Shown: positions 12,470 through 13,514 of the stretch, piece by piece
Layout: each line of letters opens with the position of its first letter
How positions within the stretch are numbered: the first letter of the stretch is position 1
From: Frankia sp.
GTDB lineage: Bacteria > Actinomycetota > Actinomycetes > Frankiales > Frankiaceae
Reading direction: 5' to 3'
Length of the DNA stretch: 13,514 nucleotides
Assembly: GCA_019689615.1 (NCBI GenBank)
Contig: JADGHD010000074.1
Location: 1 to 13,514, forward strand
Program-made: the position numbers and the translations under genes
The notes under the pieces: generated by a model
The model's database searches: none
The model's input: the letters and a program-made list of their open reading frames with translations, nothing else
Told to the model about the DNA's origin: nothing

Positions 12470-13514
12470 TGCGGCCGTTCGACGCCGACGACTACCGCAA
12501 GCGGGTACTCGCACCGGTGCACGCCCGTGGCGGCGTCGAGCACACGGACCCGTTCGAGATCTACGACATCCCGCTGGAGGAAGCGGGCAGCCTGGACGAC
12601 GCCGCCGTGGCCGACAGGATCAGCACTGTCTGGGCGTTCTGGCAGCGCAGCCGCGACCATCCCCGCTACCGCGGCCTGATCCTCAGCCTGCTCGCCCGCC
12701 ACCAGGAACTCGCCGGCACGCTGGCCGGCCGCGCCGAGCGGGTCGCGCTCGCCGCCCGGGTGGCCGCCGCCCGACAGGCCAGGGACAGCGAGCGCTTCGC
12801 CGCCTTCGAGGCGGCCGTGGCCCGCATCGTCGAACGGTTCGGCGGGCTGCCCGCGGACAAGCTCCCCGGCCTTCGCCGGATCGCCGCCGACGCCGGCATG
12901 GACGACGCCGAGTTCGAGCGCCGGATCGCCCGCCACCGCTCGCTGCCCGCCGGGGCCAGCGAGCGGACCGGCCGCCGCCCGGTCCCGCCGGAGGTGTTCC
13001 GCCAGGTCCGCGCGGACCTCGACGAGCTCGGCAAGATCATCGGCGACGGCGCCCCGCGCAGCCTGTTCGAGCTGCTCGGCCTCGCGCCGGGGGTCAGCCG
13101 GGACCTGATCCGCCGGGAACGGGACGCGCTGGCGGCCCGCAACCGGGAACGCCGCCCGGACCGGCGCCGGGCGCTCATCGACGACCTGCTGGCCGCGGTG
13201 ACCACGCTGCTGGTCGACGGCGACCCCGAGGCCTACCTGGACGCGCTCGCCGCCGCCGCGACCGAGCGGCTGCGGCCGCGGATGGAGGCCGCGATCCTCG
13301 TCGAGGACCGGCTGACGCCGGCAGACGCGGCGGAGCTGGTCACCGCCGCCGAGTACGAGGGCCTCGACCGGGCCAGGGCGGTCGCCGTGGTCCGGGCGCT
13401 CGCGCGGGAGCTGGGCGCGGACGACAGCGTCGTGCCCGGCCCCGGCGCCGGATCGACGAGCGGCCCGGGCCCCGCCCGCGCCGCCGGCCCGCGCCCCCCC
13501 GGCGCGGGCCCCCC
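12469..13514 (+). CDS. Hypothetical helical protein with two degenerate J-domain-like modules; partial, runs off the right edge
   Basis: The frame stays open for 348 codons to the window end, so the C-terminus is missing. Codon use is typical and ATG 12469 overlaps the stop of the small ORF, so a real gene is likely. No family is recognised with certainty. Two stretches resemble J domains: FEIYDIP (29-35) with DHPRY (63-67) and a following helix (about 69-83), and LFELLGL (199-205) with RRPDRRR (228-234) and the helix up to DPEAYLDAL (252-260). In each the HPD tripeptide needed to stimulate Hsp70 is changed, to HPR (64-66) and RPD (229-231). A helical GLPADK...GMDDAE segment (126-148) is echoed by LTPADA...GLDRARA (282-304), which suggests internal duplication. 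From about 317 it becomes Gly/Pro/Ala-rich. Adjacency to an odd Hsp70 supports a co-chaperone role; this is inference. Confidence 0.75.
   Translation, partial: MRPFDADDYRKRVLAPVHARGGVEHTDPFEIYDIPLEEAGSLDDAAVADRISTVWAFWQRSRDHPRYRGLILSLLARHQELAGTLAGRAERVALAARVAAARQARDSERFAAFEAAVARIVERFGGLPADKLPGLRRIAADAGMDDAEFERRIARHRSLPAGASERTGRRPVPPEVFRQVRADLDELGKIIGDGAPRSLFELLGLAPGVSRDLIRRERDALAARNRERRPDRRRALIDDLLAAVTTLLVDGDPEAYLDALAAAATERLRPRMEAAILVEDRLTPADAAELVTAAEYEGLDRARAVAVVRALARELGADDSVVPGPGAGSTSGPGPARAAGPRPPGAGP

Overview
The window reads as a piece of an actinomycete chromosome. G+C is very high throughout and codons end almost always in G or C. GTG starts are common (truB, ribF, rpsO, pnp, the M16 peptidase, the Hsp70). 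The order DUF503 - rbfA - truB - ribF - rpsO - pnp - M16 peptidase - dapB is the familiar actinobacterial translation and RNA-decay neighbourhood. A filamentous actinomycete such as Frankia or a relative fits best; that is a judgement from gene order and protein style, not a search. Both ends are C-rich and low in complexity, with a 31-base C run at 42-72. infB, expected just upstream, is absent, so the window looks like a whole contig from a draft assembly.

Layout. (1) 105-1905, plus strand: ylxP-like DUF503, rbfA and truB, tightly spaced, with a GTGA overlap between rbfA and truB. (2) 2002-3030: ribF behind a TAGGCT box placed for leaderless transcription, followed by a hairpin terminator. 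(3) 3149-6080: rpsO and pnp. The rpsO leader folds into a nested hairpin, and the 316 bases between rpsO and pnp hold a string of inverted repeats, as expected for S15 and PNPase control at the RNA level. (4) 6233-8389: an M16 zinc peptidase and dapB. (5) 8397-8471: strong inverted repeats forming a two-way terminator between convergent dapB and hisS. (6) 8485-9828, minus strand: a complete histidyl-tRNA synthetase whose motifs look more eukaryotic, archaeal or Bacteroidetes-like than like the usual actinobacterial HisS. (7) 9829-10483: a divergent non-coding region rich in inverted repeats. (8) 10484 to the right edge: an atypical Hsp70, a 42-codon ORF with a very strong ribosome binding site, and a helical protein cut by the window end.

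The first two thirds are ordinary housekeeping: 30S maturation (RbfA), tRNA pseudouridine-55 (TruB), FMN/FAD (RibF), ribosomal S15, RNA decay (PNPase), protein processing (M16) and lysine/peptidoglycan precursor synthesis (DapB). The part most likely to be poorly described is the right end. The Hsp70 keeps its ATPase motifs. It has about 50 extra residues where the short interdomain linker should be, and almost no C-terminal lid. Its partner seems to carry two degenerate J-domain-like modules, with HPR and RPD in place of HPD. The small ORF between them is in the same frame as the Hsp70, and its stop overlaps the partner's start (TGATG). Together they suggest a specialised, translationally coupled chaperone pair; the substrate cannot be read from the sequence.
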